This document shows positions 27,901 to 40,650 of a stretch of 64,000 bases of DNA, piece by piece. Position 1 is the first letter of the stretch. Every line of letters begins with the position of its first letter. The translations under genes and the position numbers were made by a program. The notes below the pieces were generated by a model, which made no database searches, had not been told where the DNA came from, and was given only the letters and a program-made list of their open reading frames with translations. Source of the DNA: Neelides folsomi (taxonomy: Eukaryota; Arthropoda; Collembola; Neelipleona; Neelidae); NCBI GenBank assembly GCA_034687125.1, contig JAQGBZ010000058.1:62001-126000 (forward strand). The letters are read 5' to 3'.

Positions 27901-29422
27901 CTGTGAGAAGAAATTGGAGAGTCTCTCCCATCCCAATAATATTTTATAATGAGGGTGATGAAGAGTTGGTTCAACCCATGAGGAATGCAAGGATCGTTGG
28001 TGTAATGTGAGTTTTAACAGTTTCTAATCACTAATCACATTGGATTACTTCAAATGCGGAGGAATGGTTTTTCTCAAATCTCGTTTCCCCGCCTTCACAA
28101 ATTCCTTCATGGGGCCCAAGACTCTTCCATGAAGTCCATGATGGAAGAAGGTGGAACAATAAAGATTTATTTGAAAGAGGATAATTGAAATGGAGAGGAG
28201 ATCAATTAAGAAATCTGTTCAATGCCCTATCTCAGCCGTAAAGGGAGACAATGGCAATGTGAATAACCATCAGTACATATTCTTTAAGGCTTCATCATTC
28301 TATTTACTTTGCTTCTCTCAAAGTTCACTCGAACAACTCCTATGTTGGTATATATTTAAATGCATATTAGATAGAGGCAAGATTGGGTAAGTATCAGTAA
28401 TATTAATTTATTTTTTCAAATGGGTGAATTAATCTTATGAGATGTGGTGTCGTCTCGCCGTTTGGAGTGGTTCATCAAATGAAAAATAAAAGAAGTTTGG
28501 AAGGAGAAAGCCACAATTCCCATTGTAATTACTCGAGAGAGGCTGGAGTGGAAGATAAAGGACATCAACTTTGCATAATATCCTCCCAACACCGATGATT
28601 ATTTTAATTTTTTAAAAGACCCTTCCTCATGAGCTCTGATCATGGCTTCCATGAAAATGAGAAGTTGAGGGAAAAGAATAATATTAAATAGATACAGCTT
28701 GTGTATTAGAAGTATCATCATCCCATTCTCTTTTTTCTTCTCGTGATACAAACTAACACTTAATTGATGCCTATCCTATACTTGTGTAGATTATATTCCA
28801 TATATTGTAAGTATATGTATAAAAGGGTTTCTGTTTTCTTTTCTACTTTTAGATGAGCTTAAACCTTCATAATAAATAAGATAAAGGAGGAGTCTTCCAA
28901 AAATTTACAATAATAATGATAGAAATGATATACACATAATATTCTTCTATTGAATACAAGTATGATTAGAGTAGGTACATAATTATGTATATAAGATCAT
29001 GATCCTACGGTAGGATTCCTACCATACATATTAGTACATATGTAATACAGTAATACATATTTATTTATACATAATTATTATTATGGATAAATTTAATTGT
29101 TTGTTTGTTATTGTGATTGTTTGCTATTGTGTTATTGTGATTTTTTATTTTTTGGACAAGAAAATTGGGTTTGGAAATGAAGATGCCCCCGATTTACTTA
29201 AATTGACTATATAAAACCTTTCTGCAACAGATATTTTACTCAAAAAGTCAGTATACATATATAAATCATTGGACATTCCAAGTTTGTAAATATTATTTTT
29301 ATTAGTCGTTTGAGGATATGAAGATAGCCGTTTGATATACCTAATCACAAATCAATTAATTGGCTCATTGATTTACAAAATAACCAATTCAAGTGAAAAG
29401 TAAAAAAATAATCGAGACTAAA
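24926..29422. other. intergenic region between dachsous and WWOX 3' ends, no gene
   Basis: The two genes converge here. The first part must hold the dachsous 3' UTR, but I could not assign a convincing polyadenylation site. The remainder is strongly AT-rich, with short tandem-like GTATATAC/TACATA stretches and a TTGTTTG/GTTATTGTG-rich run at about 29095-29145. No open frame has recognisable domain content, and I see no TIR-bounded element or tRNA-like structure. Confidence 0.6.
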
Positions 29423-31245
29423 TTAATTATTAGATTTAGATTTTTCAAGTGCTTGGTCAATCATTTCAACACTGAGATCCCAAAGCTTTCGAGCAAGTTC
29501 AACATCATTAGCTGCAGCACTGCTTGGACAGAGCCAGCAATTGTTGAAATATTCGCCTCCAATGCCCTTTAGTTCATAGCCAGTTGAAGCCCAAATAGAA
29601 GTTGCAGCTGCTTGTTGCTAAAATTTTAATGTTCAATGTTAATTTTATAAGTTGAGCTAATTAATTGTTATTTTAATATATTTATTTAATATTTAAATTC
29701 ATGTATTTTAATGAAATATATGATAGTTTATTTACAAGTGTTTTTGTGAAGGGACGAAATAAATTGAAGATGATTCGATTAAGCCACCAATTTCTTGAAA
29801 TGTGCGTGTTTACCAAGTTTCCAGGATGGAGTGAATTAACTGTTAATCCATGAATTGACCAACGTCGGTTAAGTTCACCAGCAATTAAAACATTGCACAG
29901 TTTGCTGTTGTTGTAGGCATTGAATGAGTAAAAATATCTTCCTGTTTTTGGAGAAAGGTATTCTTCGTCAATGTTTTCTCTCGTCATAAATGACATTCTA
30001 ATACAAATAAATATTAAAAATTTTTGAATTATTAATAATTTAGAATACTAAAAATTTTAATATAAGTTTAACTGACTCAATTATGTCAGTTTTATTATAT
30101 TATTTAAATTACATATAAGCATGTAATTATACCTGTGTGACTCGGAAGATACGAATAACACTCTCGGTGATTTTGACTCGAATAAAAGTTCCTTGAGCAA
30201 AGTAACAAAGTAAAACTGACCGAGATGATTTATTTGGAATGTATTTTCAATATTATCTTCGGACAAGGAATGAGGGAGTCCATAAACACCAGCATTGAGA
30301 ATTAAAATATTCAAACTCCTAAAATATTACAATTAGATGAACTTGTGAAAATATCTTATTAATAGTGATACTTTTATGAACACCCAATATTAAGAATATT
30401 TAATTTAATTCGTTACTTGTATTTGAGCTTGACTTCATTAGCACAGTTCTTGACACTTTGAAGGGACGAAAGATCCAAATGTACAAATTCACATTTGACT
30501 CCAGCTCTTTCAATCTCGATTTTTTCAATGGCTTCTTTGGCTTTCATCTCATCTCTACAAGCAAAAATGACTTCACAGCCCATTAACGCCAATGATCTTG
30601 CAGTCTCAAACCCTATAAAAAATAATAACACAAAACATTAGAATAAAATTTATTTTAAATGTTGTATTTGAAATAAATAAATATTTTAATCACCAATTCC
30701 ACAATTGGCCCCTGTAATTAAAGCTACTTGTTGTGAAAGGTCAACCCCTTGAAGAACTTCAAGCGCCCTTGAAGAAGCATCAAACCGTTGTTTAAAGTCA
30801 TAAAGGAATTTTTTTGTTTCTCGAGGGAATGCAAGACGAGGATCCGACTCTGTCACTTGACCAGAAACCGAATTCTCGAATACTGTGTCTCCTGCTTCGT
30901 TAACTTTCATCGTCCATCCAAATGGGAGATCTAAAAGAATATTAAACATTTAGCCCCATGTTAAGATTTTAAATTGACATGTTTATAAATGAAATGATTA
31001 AATACTAAAACCTTCAGAGACGATTTTTCTTTTCCCTGAACGTGGATGTTCCCAATGTGTCAATTGTGTGGAATGACTGTAAATATATATTTATACTATA
31101 TTACAATTTAAAACAAGATTCAATAATAATTTTAATAATGTAATTACTTTGCGTAGTAAACTCTTCCATCATTGTGGACTCTTTCTTCCCATCCTGGAGG
31201 TAACTCATCTTCAGAGTCTGTGTCACCCAAATAGGCAGATGACAT
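29423..31245 (-). CDS. Wwox: WW domain-containing oxidoreductase, complete, 7 exons
   Basis: WW-domain adaptor fused to a short-chain dehydrogenase, a tumour-suppressor and metabolic regulator in animals (family knowledge). Exons 5' to 3': 31245-31148, 31076-31012, 30930-30694, 30612-30417, 30318-30133, 29997-29736, 29617-29423, giving 412 residues (human 414). The N-terminus contains the conserved [19 protein letters not shown]1 keeps both tryptophans and the YYANH core. WW2 ends in the family's DPRLAF, but its centre is diverged. The SDR domain has the cofactor loop [11 protein letters not shown], the serine segment VSSESHR and the catalytic AYNNSKLCN, which supplies Tyr and Lys. The C-terminal block around [17 protein letters not shown] is present. 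The ATG at 31245 was chosen by alignment to the conserved N-terminus. It is divergent from VPS8, with 334 nt between the start codons. Confidence 0.97.
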
Positions 31246-31579
31246 TATAAAATAGTATTTAAAGATAATTAACGGACAAGAAAGTTAACACAATCTAATT
31301 GCAATTAGTCAAGTATCAATTGGTTTATCGTACTGTTGAGGAAGAAAGAGGTTTAAAATTAAACAAATGATCGAGGTATTGAGAAAATAGAATGAAAAAG
31401 GCAAAAGAGCCAGGAAGACTATTTGAGGATCTTCTCGATTCTTATCGTGCACCAAACTCAAATGGCACCTCCAAAACATTAGTAAATTAGTATTATTCTG
31501 ACGGGTCTGACGTCTGACCTGGCTAATTTAGTCAATTTTGTTGCTTTAGCCATTAATTCCCAATTAGCCTATTTTAAAT
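31246..31579. promoter_or_regulatory. shared WWOX/VPS8 divergent promoter interval
   Basis: The two start codons point away from each other across 334 nt, so both promoters must lie here unless there are distant 5' UTR exons. No TATA box is evident. TGACCTGGCTAATTTAG at about 31515-31531 closely matches a sequence in the other divergent interval (about 50353-50368). Function is inferred from position only. Confidence 0.5.
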
Positions 31580-34500
31580 ATGGACACAAACGTCGACTTT
31601 GATAAATGCTCAATGAGTGAAAATCCCGAGGACGAGACTAAATCAGTTAAAGCAGACCAGCCACTTGGGGAAGAGGACGAGACGGTATTCAATAATACTC
31701 CTTCCTACAAGATTTAATTTGACCGTTTTGTTTATTATACTACAATTTAATTCTACTTTTGACTCAACATTTCTTTAAATAATAGCCCATTAATGATGAT
31801 GAATTCAACATTCCGCCTGTGGACTTTGAGCCGACATTAGAAAGCATATTAAATGACGGAGGGGACGATCTTTCTATTAGTGATGACGGAAATGAGAGTC
31901 AAACGGCTAATTCTCTTGCAACATCGCACAATCAAAATGTAAGATATTTAAAATTAATTAAAATCTAAACTACATATTTTATATTTTAAAATATTCTTTC
32001 AATTTAATCATCTTTCACTAGAATCAATGTAACAATAAATAATTTTTATAAACGCGTTTTCCATTTTAATCTCTTCTATAGGGCCATTTACTGGATGATG
32101 GTCAAGATAATGTATCATTGGCATCAAGGGGCAGCTCAGATAATCGTAGTCGAAATTCTAGTCGGAGTTTAATACCTCGTGGAAATCTTTTCAAAAAGAA
32201 ACCCAGCTCCATTTTAAGACATGTTCTCCTTAAAGAAATGAGCACTCAAGTAACTTCGGCCAATGTAACGTTCAATTTCTATAAAATACATTCACAATTC
32301 ATTTTTATTTTCATAATTAATATAATTTTATAAATAATACAATTGAATGAGTTTTTATACTATGCTACTATAAATATGTGAATGTTGTCTGACGATTATG
32401 TAAAAAATGATAATTATAGGAGCGCCTTAATGGAGGAAGCCCCACTTGTTTAGCAATGGGCCATCTCGTCGAAATTGGAACTTTGACAGCCATTGGAACT
32501 TCTCATGGCCACATTTTCGTTCTTGATCCCAAACATCAAATCAGATACTGTTTTGGAGATTCAAATCACCGAGAAGAAGGAGGGGCAGTAACCAGTTTAG
32601 CAATCAGTTACGATGGGACTCGACTTCTGGCCGGATATGCCAAGGGTCTCATCTTGATGTATAATCTAGAAAATGGAAAATTATTAAGGTCTGACATCAC
32701 AATATTTAATGCTTGTTGGGATGCTGGGTATTATTAATAATCAGAACCTTTACGTCCATTTGTAAATATAAAATTTCGAAATTTGTAGAAGCATCAATGA
32801 TGCTCATGCACCAGGAACAGCTGTTTTGGTCATACGGGTACGAACAAACTACAATAAACATTTTATAATCCAAACCTTAATATTATCATTATGACATCTT
32901 GAAAAATTTCACATTGTCAATTTTAAACGCAGTTTTCAGATAATTCTATTAGGGCGTTATTCAGTGATAGCGGCGGCTCTGTTTTTGAATTGACATTTAA
33001 GCGAACTATGGGCATCAGAGGAACTGATTCAAGATGTATTTTCTCTGGAAGTCGGGGAGAAGTTTGCACTTTTGAGCCCCTCAGTTTAGTCTTATACCCG
33101 GATAACAAATTGTCGAAATTCTTTATTGTGGCTTTAGCCACACTATCCAAAGTAAGATAATATTTTAAAATTACACATTTGCGTTACAATTTTTACCCAA
33201 TGCTTAGTTATTGTAACTTAAAATTGAATAGGTAATTGTCGTGATGATCAGACCTAAGCTAAAGGTTCTCTTTACTCATTCGCTGGATTCGGATCCTTCA
33301 ACTCTTCCACTTGTGGCTTGGCAAATGGTCATTATCCAAACAGCCCAAAAAGAGCAAGTTGTGGATCCTGTCCTTACATTTGCCAGAGACAATTTTCTTT
33401 TCTTTTACCAAGTAGCAACTTTTTCTACTCAATTATTAATTCTTAGAAATCAATACAGTGATCATGTACAGTACATACATGATCTGTAATAATTAGAAAT
33501 TAATTGATAAACATTCTTTTTTTCCTTCAGATGACTATCGACTCTAAAAACACAATCCATTTTCTTCCTCTTCAAAAAATCACTGTAAATTATCAAATAT
33601 TAAATATCAATTGGCTAAATGTCAGAACACTGGCTATAATCGATATAAAAGAAAGGATTAGAGTAATGGACGTTCGTTCACAAGAGGAACTTGAATCTCT
33701 TGATCTAACACAAGTGAAACTTGTTTACGCAAGTAGCCATTTTAAAGGATTGGCTACTGGGGGCAATGTCAGCAGAGCTTTTGTAAGCCAATATTTTATG
33801 TTTGATTACTATTACAACCCGATTACAATTTATTTAAAAATATTTGTTTCTATTTATTGATTGTGATTTTTAGGCACTTGCTGGAGAACGTGCTTGCTAT
33901 AACTCGATTTTATGTGTCAATACTCAAATGGTGATTTTAGGACTCAAATCAATCCATGTTCTAACAATGCGCTCTTGGTGCGATCGGCTGGATTATTTAA
34001 CAAGCCAATTCCATTTTGTGGAAGCTCTACATCTTGCATATGAGATATACTGTGAAAAAGGGAAGGCCATAATTAATCTCACTGGTTCCAAAAAAGTTAA
34101 AAAGCGGCGTGTGCGAGAAAAAGTATAATTTTCATTAATTAAATAATTTATTAAATGTATTAACTTTTGTAGATTGATCTAATTTATATTATATGCTTAA
34201 TAGCTGTTAGACATTTTGAATCGCTACGTTGATCGACTTCCAAGATACAACTTTATGGATGATCTAAATACTGCTAAACAAAATTATCAAGAAGTTATTT
34301 CCACATCAATTAACTATTACATTCAAATGGGAGATCGGTAAATATTTTTGGATTAATATTATTTTGCCAGTTAACAATTATGAAGCCTAAAATTATAGAT
34401 TCCCAGTATTACATTATATCTTAATTTTAAACATTAATTTATTATTATAATTGAAATTATTAAAATAAATTTATCCAATCTAGCTGAATTTTATTAATTT

Positions 34501-37500
34501 TAGAGAACCGATTTTTGAGCAGCTGTATGAATACTCATCATCCAACCCCATTTCTAAATCTGCATTCCTCGAATCTCTTGAACCTTTCATTTTGAATGAT
34601 CAACTTCGAAGCATTCCACCTTCCATTGTCAAAGAATTTATTTCTCATTATGAAGAGATTGGAAATTTCAAGGTTTGAAATATAATATTGTGTTTTTAAT
34701 GTTAGAAACCCATTTTCTTTATTTTAAATAATTGAAATCTTATGTCAATCAAATTTACTTTAAAAGGCTTTAGAAGTATGTATTGTGCACATTAACGTGG
34801 ATTCTTTGGATATTCATCAAACAATGAAACTCTGTTGGATGCAAGGCCTTTACGATGCTATCATTTACATTTTCAATCAGGGAATGAATGATTACATTTC
34901 TCCTCTTGAAGAGTTGATGACTGAACTTCAAAACTCTCTAGCCACAGGTACTTAATTGAAAATGAATTATTACACTATACATATGTTCAGGATGCGTCAA
35001 AAGTTGCTTTCTTTTTTATGTGATTGTATATTTAAAAAAGAAATCGACTTTTGACACACCCTGTCTTATTAATACTTACTTTTAGTTAGTTTGATATAAT
35101 ATTTCCAATAAACGACCCATATTAAATGAATTTTATCTTTAATCTGTATATTAATTACCTAATAAGTAGGTATTAAATAATACCAATGGTAAATATAATT
35201 TTATTTACTCATTAGCTGTTAACATTCAAGGGTTTAATTATGTTATCAATTAAATCTTTTTTAAATTTAGAATCGTCTCTAACTGACTCACAAATAGCGT
35301 TAGGAAACAAGATACTTGTATATACATCGTGCTGTCTCGCAGGAAGAGCGTACCCTTACGGAAACATTCCAGGAAATTTAGTTGAAAAGGTTCAATCTGA
35401 CATTTTTAGACTGATCACAACACTCCATACACGAAACTCCACAGAGAGTGAAGAAGCATATCCTTATCTCAGGTATAAAAAACTAATTTTAACATTTAAG
35501 CTATGAAATAAAGAAGCAATTAATGTATCTAAATACATTAATGTAATGATGAGTTAACTTGTAGGATTTTTTTACTATTCGATACGAGAGAATTCCTCAA
35601 CGTTCTCTTCCTAAGTTTTGAAGAACCAATATTTAAAACAGAGCTTGGAAGAAGGCAAATACAAAGGATGGTTGACATTCTTCTGCAAGTCATGGTGGAG
35701 CACGGAAGTTTCACGGTAGTTTTTTATATCTTATATTCAGTTTTTATTGATTATAAAGGAAATTAATAATTTTAATTCATTGTTTTAAATTAGCCAACAC
35801 AAGTAGGAGTGTTATTCACATTCTTGGCACGTCAAATGGCAAAAGCCGATGGCAGCTTATTTGTTAGTAAACTTCTATTTGAGCAGGTAATTTTATTTAT
35901 AAATATCAGTTATATCAGTAAAGTATAGTCCAGAGCTCGGCGTGATCCGCGTACGTGATACGTTACCATATTCTGAATATTGTCCTACACACGGTTAGCT
36001 GTAGTAGACCGTCCATATAAAGTTCACGTATGCGTGTACATAACGTAAGCTCTGGACTGGCCTTAACTAAATAATTAATATTCATTGTTGCTTAACAATT
36101 GACATAATTTTTAATAGGTTTTGGAACATTTGACCAGTAAAAAAGAAGTGCTAAGAACGGACGAAAGACAACAAGCTCTTTTAGAACTTTTACAAGCTGG
36201 TGGACTTCAGCATTTTGATCCTCAAAGATTGTTGGAGAAATGCCTTAATGCAAAATTGTAAACTTCAGCACATAAATTTCATTTAAAATTTATCCTTTTA
36301 TATTATTGGACTTATTCTTTTATAGTTATCGAGTTGCTGAAATGCTTTATGACAGAAAGCAAGAATACGATAAAATTATAGATTGTTATTTATTTGATGA
36401 TTCAAGGAGCAATCAAGTATTTTCAGTCATTCACAAAATCTTTTGTATCAAACCTTCAAAGAAAGAAGAATTTCATGTCAAAATCAAAGAAATTCTACCA
36501 GTGAGTTAAATCTTTAAATTTTCGAAAAATCTTTTATTTTAAAATCTTTTTATAGAGAGTAAACAACCCGGGTATAACGCTAATTTTTATATAGGATCTT
36601 GTTGTAATTGACAATAAGAAAACGGCCCAAGTCATTTACTATCATATGAGCCATAAAATCTCCGATTTTGTTAAATCGCTAACGACAAACCCTGAAAAAC
36701 AGTATTTGTTAATGCAAGGAATCTTTTATATGAGGTAATTACATTCTCCCATATACATGGATATATTACAGATTTATTTATTATATAAATTAACGAATTT
36801 CGAATTTAATATGTTATATTTATTTTAGGGAAGAGAATTACAGTAACATTCATATTGACACCCAAACGACTGAAAAGTATATCGAGTTAATGTGCAAATT
36901 TAACCCTCAATTAGTTTACCCATTTCTGAAAAGTTTTGATTCTTACCGAGCTGATTTTGTAATGGAGGTAATTAACCAAATCATCAATTTCTTTAAATTT
37001 TACAGGGTGAACTAAAATTTACTCCATATATATTTTCTATAGCTTTAGTACATATAAAATATTGCTCAAACTTTACATACTACATAGTAATGTGTGAATC
37101 AGAAGTCGTTGCCAGATTTTTAATTTATAATTGATTAAAAATGCACGACTTTTGACCTGGTCAGTAAATCAAATGTCAATAATTATTTTTATATTCAAAT
37201 TAGATTTGCAAGAAGTTCAAGCTTATTGAAGCACAAGGATTCCTTCTCGAAAAGGATGGCAAAATTGATGAAGCCTTCAAACTCATGCTGGACCAATTAA
37301 AAGAAAAGCTAAATAGAGTATGCTATAAAACAAAAATAACCATATTTACATACTGTGAAAGTCACGCATCTCCGTTGACCTTTTTTAATTTACCTTCTTT
37401 CCTCGCAGATGAAAGTTCTAGAATAGGGTCTATATGGTAGATCTAATTGTTAATTACATTTTTTATCTTCGAGGAAACATGGTAAATTTTCGAAATAAAA

Positions 37501-38785
37501 AAGGTCAGCTAACGGTATGGTGCGCAGACAATAACAGGCACTTTGCTGTTTATACAGTTTGGCAGTTTACTTACTATTGATATAATAAATATCATTCTTA
37601 GATTATTGATGAAGTTGAAAATGGTTCTCATTCTAAACATTCTGATGGAGAGAAGCCTATTGAAAAGAAGGAAGATGAGGACATGTACAGTTTAACTTGG
37701 TCTCAACTAGAAGCTCACTTCTTAGTCATAGTTCAATTTTCTCAACGGAATTCTCCTAAAGTGGTGAGCGAGAAAAGGGAGAGTCTTTGGCTTCCACCCC
37801 TTGAACTACTCATTGCTGCCAACAACAAATCCCAAGGGAAAATGTATGGTTACAAAGCCCGACTTAACGAACTTACCAAACATCTTCTCTCCTCAATGAT
37901 TGGCCATGTTTCTCTAACCACAATTGTGGAAATCGTGATGAATGATCCTAGCTATGAAAATGCAACATTTGCCGAAATAAGATATCTAGTCATGGGTAAA
38001 GTTACAATTACATATATAAATAAATAAATCGGATTTAAAAAGTAAATTTATCTTCCTAATGAGACTTGATTTTACAATTATTTGATTTTATTTTATTATT
38101 CTATGAAATGAAATGGATAATGTGATTTGATTAATTTATAGGAATGCTCGAGACATGCACATATGAAGAAATGATGGTGTCGCTGGTCAAAAGAATTACC
38201 CAAGCTGATGTCCATGAGAAATTGTACAGTAAAGTGAAATTGGAAAAACACGGATTTGCTCGAAGGAACAATGAATGTCCAGCTTGTCAAATGTGTATCA
38301 CACCGGACAATCCATCAAGGATGGTTTTGAATGTTGTTGTCTTCCAGTAATTAATTATTTAATTTTTATTTTATGTTAGTTAAATATTTATTATACTTAT
38401 GCTATAAGCTTAAAGTATAAATACTTATACATAATTTGATATATACTTTTTTGAAGTTGTGGCCATTCATACCATTACGATTGCTGCCAAGTAAATGGAA
38501 TGCAGAATTGTGGACTTTGTCGAGTGAGTAACAAACGATTGTCAAAGGAGAATGTCGAGAATCATTTCATTGCAACTTCAAGTAAATCATTTTCCGACGA
38601 ATTATCGTCTGTTCAAAGGTTAATTTGCAGTTTTTATAATCCGTCCCATTTTGGTATTCTTTTATGATTATAAATAACTTATTAATAGGTTGGAGAACAA
38701 AGAATCTGAAATAGAAGAGAATCATTCCAGTTTCAAATTAAGTCTTGATGCTCTAACCAAAACAAACTTGAATGGAAAGTTTTAA
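31580..38785 (+). CDS. Vps8: VPS8, CORVET complex subunit, complete, 24 exons
   Basis: Subunit of the endosomal CORVET tether, which binds Rab5 and promotes early-endosome fusion (family knowledge). Exons: 31580-31684, 31786-31938, 32082-32264, 32420-32688, 32789-32837, 32933-33151, 33232-33411, 33531-33782, 33874-34122, 34204-34337, 34504-34672, 34767-34947, 35271-35472, 35565-35715, 35794-35886, 36118-36257, 36326-36500, 36595-36734, 36829-36967, 37204-37317, 37602-37995, 38142-38346, 38457-38618, 38689-38785. This gives 1,384 residues (human about 1,428). An acidic N-terminus precedes a beta-propeller (about 150-480) with family signatures such as SRCIFSGSRGEVC and HFKGLATGGNVS. An alpha-solenoid follows (ILVYTSCCLAGRAYP, EYDKIIDCYL). 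A C-terminal RING-like zinc domain spans about 1277-1328 (CPAC, then HCGHSYHYDCC and CGLC). Several introns carry small inverted-repeat elements. Confidence 0.97.
34988..35063. mobile_element. 76-nt palindromic MITE in a VPS8 intron
   Basis: Two arms of about 31 nt, starting CAGGATGCGTCAAAAGT on the left and CAGGGTGTGTCAAAAGT when the right end is read in reverse, pair with about four mismatches around a 14-nt centre. The element is nearly all terminal repeat, like solo hairpins left by mariner-type elements. No clear target duplication is visible. Confidence 0.6.
35928..36057. repeat. inverted-repeat element in a VPS8 intron
   Basis: GTCCAGAGCT at the left and its exact complement AGCTCTGGAC at the right bound a 130-nt segment. 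The segment is GC-richer than the surrounding intron and its flanks share a further CGTACGTGA-like stretch. It is probably a small non-autonomous DNA element. No TA duplication is visible at the right end. Confidence 0.5.
37351..37531. repeat. imperfect inverted-repeat element in a VPS8 intron
   Basis: The two ends share GACCTTTTTTA, then ATTTACC, then TTTCCTCG followed by AGAT, in inverted orientation over arms of about 55 nt. The right arm has a short insertion relative to the left. It could be a degraded MITE or a foldback sequence. Confidence 0.45.
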
Positions 38786-38795
38786 TTAAATGACA

Positions 38796-38912
38796 AATTT
38801 TTATCAAAATATATGTATAAAGCTAATAAATATAATGTCAAAATTTCCGTTGCTCCTAAGATTTAAGGTTTTTCCCGTAAGACGGTAATAATGCCATTTT
38901 CTTTAGGTCAGT
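38796..38912 (+). repeat. dispersed repeat, copy 1, overlapping VPS8 3' UTR
   Basis: This 117-nt sequence starts 11 nt after the VPS8 stop codon. It is repeated in direct orientation at 43907-44030, with only scattered substitutions and one 7-nt indel. It includes the AATAAA at 38825-38830 that is the most likely VPS8 polyadenylation signal. It has no terminal inverted repeats and no coding content. Confidence 0.85.
38825..38830 (+). terminator. candidate VPS8 polyadenylation signal AATAAA
   Basis: It is a canonical hexamer 40 nt after the VPS8 stop codon and the first in the 3' region. It lies inside the dispersed repeat copy. Confidence 0.5.
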
Positions 38913-39541
38913 CAGTAATGTTACTAATACATATTAAAATATCAATATATTAATATATCTTCTTTCTGTAATAACATTATACAAAATAAAAGGCATGGAT
39001 GATACAAATTTATTTAACCTCTAAAGACGAGATTGATTCTTAAACATATTAAACATATGGGGCATATTCGGGCATAATGATTAAATTAAATTAAGAAACT
39101 GTTTGGCGCGTTCGTATTATTTTGAAATAAGGAGATTCGACCCCAATGATTTGACAAAACGAATTGAATTTTTATCTTCATATTCACAAGCATACAATAT
39201 ACAACGAAATTTGTATAGAAAAGGTATTTTAATATAATTTGTAATAATTTGTCAATTTATTTTAAACAATTGAAAATAATAATAAATGATTCAGTAAAAT
39301 TATTTCAGTTAAGCCTTATGAATAAAATTAATGAATAAAATATATGTATTAATATTTATATACGCTGTAATTTCTAGAAAGGATTTTTTTATAAGTTCGC
39401 ATTTGATTGCTATTCACAATACTATGAATAACTTTTTTTGTTATATAAAACTCTATTCGGTCAAGAATTGAAAAATGTTTTATTTAATTAAAAGACCAAT
39501 TTTTTGGATTTATATTATGAAATAATTTTTCACTGGACGAA

Positions 39542-39899
39542 TAAAAGAGAAACAGGAATTTCAATGCACTTGTTATTTATTGAAATATTAGAAAAAGAAT
39601 TAAAATGGATCACTATTAAATTATTAGTGGAAAAAATGAACAATTTGAATATTGCTGTTTCTGACAATTAACCATTGAGTGTAGCTCCATTACATGGAGA
39701 TGTAGAAATCGTAGAGTTTTTATTAGAAAAAGGTGGAAAAAATGATATTTTAAACAATAATAATATAACTCCTTTACGCTTTGCTGCGTCTAAAGGACAT
39801 GAAGATATTGTAAAATTACTTTTAGAAAATGGTGCAAAAATTGATGTTTTGGATAAAGATAAATTAACTTGATAAATATCCTTTACATTGGGCTAACCT
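39542..39899 (+). pseudogene. ankyrin-repeat gene relic
   Basis: A frame from 39672 to 39869 encodes about two ankyrin repeats (APLHGDVEIVEFLLEKGG, then TPLRFAASKGHEDIVKLLLE). It is broken on both sides. An in-frame TAA at 39669-39671 separates it from plausible upstream coding. A TGA at 39870-39872 ends it, yet PLHWA, the start of the next repeat, appears in another frame at about 39880. The very high AT content and isolation suggest a decayed fragment of a gene or mobile element. Its original function cannot be told. Confidence 0.7.
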
Positions 39900-40026
39900 A
39901 ACCAATTATTTACTCGTGAATTAAATGAACAAGTGAATTGAAATTTTATTTTATTGTTTATTTAAATATTTCATAAAGCTACACATTATTGTCATTACCT
40001 ATTCATTATTAACCACAAATACATTA

Positions 40027-40418
40027 CCGAATTTATTCGAATAAGAGCCCCGGTTACTATTTAAAGTTAGAGATTTGGGACCCGGCTACTAATCGAGGCC
40101 CGGCTACTATTCGAGACCGGCTACTATTTCTACTCTACTTCTGCTTATTTTTATTTTAGTTAGTCTTTATATCTTAATAAATTAAGGATATTTACTGTTT
40201 CAAAAGCACTATTGATCAATTGACTGACGGTATTTATTAATTTAGGCAGAATGTTTACTTAAAATTAGTCATTAAAGTTTTGATAATATTAAAAACATGA
40301 GTATATCCCCGGCTATTATTCGAAACCCGGCTACTATTCCTTAGTGCTGGTTTGATACCCGGCTACTATTCGAGGTCCGGCTACTATTCGAACCCGGCTC
40401 TTATTCGAATAAATTCGG
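40027..40418. mobile_element. TA-flanked MITE with internal 16-nt direct repeats
   Basis: Perfect 23-nt terminal inverted repeats (40027-40049 and 40396-40418), starting CCGAATTTATTCGAAT, are flanked by TA on both sides. Inside are nine copies of CCCGGCTACTATTCGA or close variants, all in the same orientation, four near the left end (about 40048-40130) and five towards the right (about 40307-40411), around an AT-rich core. The last unit merges into the right terminal repeat. There is no transposase frame. The TA target and structure suggest a Tc1/mariner/pogo-type non-autonomous element. Confidence 0.85.
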
Positions 40419-40650
40419 TATTACCTTTTAAATTAAACTAAATTACATATTACTTAAAACCCAACCAACTGCTTCATTTTCATGGAATGCCGACATTTTA
40501 AAATGTCAAGATAAATCTTATATTAACTATTTCAACATAAACCTTGCTCTACTCTAGTAAATGTACAATACAATTTAAAATATAATTTAAAATATATTAT
40601 ATCAAAATCTGTTTATAATTTGTAAACAATTGTATAAGTAGCATTAAATA

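Noticed and set aside
36985..37160. Possible TIR element starting CAGGGTGAACTAAAAT in a VPS8 intron
   Set aside because: The right side ends in GACCTGG but does not match the left arm in inverted orientation.
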